Assembly: GCA_033239525.1 (NCBI GenBank)
Contig: BSYO01000002.1
Coordinates: 16,650,626 to 16,714,625, forward strand
DNA length: 64,000 nucleotides
Reading direction: 5' to 3'
DNA from: Nepenthes gracilis
Lineage: Eukaryota; Streptophyta; Magnoliopsida; Caryophyllales; Nepenthaceae
Shown here in pieces: positions 55,701 through 58,700 of this stretch. A model generated the notes under the pieces. It saw nothing but the letters and a program-made list of their open reading frames with translations, was not told the DNA's origin and did not search any database. How positions within the stretch are numbered: the first letter of the stretch is position 1; each line of letters opens with the position of its first letter. The position numbers were made by a program, and so were the translations under genes.

Positions 55701-58700
55701 TGTAGATAATTTAGAAACTCGATTACACTTCTTACTCTTCCAACAGATCAAACAGTTGCTAAGAAATATACGCCAGCCTGTGACAGATCGTCAAGTATTA
55801 GGACACCTAGCTCAATCTTCAACATTGTAGACATTAAGATGAAGAGGAGAGCCGATAGGGAAAAACAACCGATGACTAGATGACCCATGAAGATATCAAA
55901 TAATACGACAAACTGAAGCTAAATGTGGATGGTCTAGAGTGTGCATATATTGGCTAACTTGTTGAACATCAAATAATTCAGGCTACTGACCCGTTGTCGA
56001 AACGTGGTATGATCGGAAAGGATGTCACCTTCTTCATTACCATACTTCACATTTACTTCCAAAAAAAATGTCTACTAGAGATGCATCTTAAAGACCTACT
56101 AGAGTTACTGGATCCTGAATGTATTTATGTTAATCCAGGAAGACACCTAAAGTGGTAGGATGAACTTCCAATCCTAAGAAGTACATGAGAGGACCAAGAC
56201 TCTTCATATAAAATGATGCTTGAAGATGTTCTTGCACACAATTAATTAGATCATAATATGTTCTTATAATAACAATGCCATCAACATAAACAAGAAGAAA
56301 AATAATACCAATAGGTATCTTACAAAGGAACAACAAAGAATCAATGCGACCTTGCTTAAGGAAAGCTGGTTCAAGATAGAGCAAAATTTGTTGAACCATG
56401 CCTGGGGGGCCTATTAAAACCCATATAGAGACCACTCTCATCTACATACACCTAAAGTAGAGGAAGATGTCAAGACGAGTGGGAGGGTTAAATAAAATTC
56501 TTCCTTGAGGTCATCATGGAGAAAAGTGTTTTTAATGGCCATTTGGTGAAGTGGCAACCCCTATGAAGCGACAACCGAAATGGTTGTCGAAAGATGCCCT
56601 AGTCAATATGCTCTAATCTAAGGCTTACATTGTAACTTGGAATTAGAACATAGATTTTGTCAATTCCTTCTTTGTTTTAATATAGAATTAATTACTTACC
56701 AAAAAAAAAAAAACTGAAATAGTTGTTCTTACAGTAGTCATCTTGGTTATTACCACCGAGGCCACCATATGTGCCTTATAGCAAAAAAGTACTATCAAAG
56801 TGTAGCCTTATTGAATAAACTCATTTACAACCAATAGGCATAACATGAAGATATCAAATAATATCCCTTGTCTGATTTGTCCAAATAGCCTAAAGTTCTT
56901 TCATAACCTCTTGCCAATATTCATGTCTAACAACTTCAAAATACAATGAGGGAATGGGAACAGATGTCAAAGAAGCATGGATTAATGTAGTAAAAAAACC
57001 ATACCAATCAGGAGGATGAATAACTCTAGTAGAGCACCATCGGATGATGCAAGAATGTATAACTTCCAAGGGAGGAATATGTGATACAATAGCAGGTGGT
57101 GGATTAGCCTAAAGTTAGATGTCACTCATACACAAAACCAGGTTTGAATCGCTCAACAGCCAAATCATCAAACTGTGGACGAACATATATCTCACGCAAT
57201 TCCTCATAATAAATAGGAAATGATACCTACCAAAAAAAAAAAAAGAATAGGAAATGAATACTGATTTCTAAAGAAAATAACATAAAGTGAAATACAAAAC
57301 ATTTTAGTGCCAACATCATAGAGAATGTAACCTTTATGGAAACGTTATATCCCATAAAAGCACATTTAACAGATTTAGCAAAAAAATTGTCATGTTGATG
57401 GAGTAGCAAATGAGCAAAACAAGTGCAACCAAAGTTATGTAAATCAATATAGCTATAATGCCGATGACAAAGACGACAATAAGGAGTTTCAAAATTCATA
57501 GTTCATGAGCACAATCTATTAATAAATATACTATTGTAGGCAAGGCTTGAACTCAAAATTTAGACGGAACAAAAGATTCAACTGATTATGTTCAAACATC
57601 TTGCAGGTGAAGATTTTTCCAATCAGCAATCCCATTTTATTGAGGTGTATAAAAACAAGAATGCTAGGAAAGAATTCCTTTTTATTGGAAAAATCAAAAA
57701 ATTTGTGGGACGGGCATATATTCACCACCTGAATCGAACTATAACACTTTGATGCTTGAAGAAAATTATGTTTCAACATAGGCTTCAAATTGTTGAAAAA
57801 TAGAAAATACCTCAGATTTAGAATAAACAAAATAAATCCAAATGTAATTACTATAATCATAAACAAACGTCACAAAATATTTATAGTTTGCATAAGATAT
57901 AACGGAAGCAATACCCTATATATCACTATGAATCAAATCAAAACCATTTTCAGCAAGGCCACCATGAGAAGGGAAGAGTAGTGACTTACTTTTACACATT
58001 TTACATGCGGAGCAATCAAAGGAAAGATGAGATGGAAGTTGAACTTTATTGCCTAACATACTAGAGTTTATTTGCACAATGAGTAGCAATATGTCCATAT
58101 GCCTTGCAGCTGCAAAAACAACCATATTAGATGACATTTTTCTTGCTATAAAGTAGTTTGTGTGGCGAGACGTTCTTCACGAAGTAACTCTCCAAAGCAT
58201 ATATCCAAAAAGGGTGAAAGGTCACGATTCATCAAATTGGAACCAATGGCCTCAAAACCAAGTTGGAGTCTCAACAAAAATTGATCATGCTTGCTATGCT
58301 CATGAATCTCCTAGATAGCGGATAACAATTCATCTGGTACTTTTGCATAGATCATGTCAGTATATTGATTCATCAAATTGGAACCAAAGGCCTCAAAACC
58401 AAGTTGGAGTCTCAACAAAAATTGATCATGCTTGCTATGCTCATGAATCTCCTAGATAGCAGATAACAATTCATCTGGTACTTTTGCATAGATCATGTCA
58501 GTATATTCAACCCATATATTTGAAACTCAGAGAAATTATCCTGAATGGAGAGATCACCCTGAGTGAAACTAATAATATCGTATTTTAACCGAAATTATTA
58601 GTTGGTCTTGTCCTGTTAATTTAAATACTCCCTTATACCTTTAGCGGTCTTATATGGCCTCAAATTAGGACAATTTGAGGATCTATCGATCCTAAAATCC

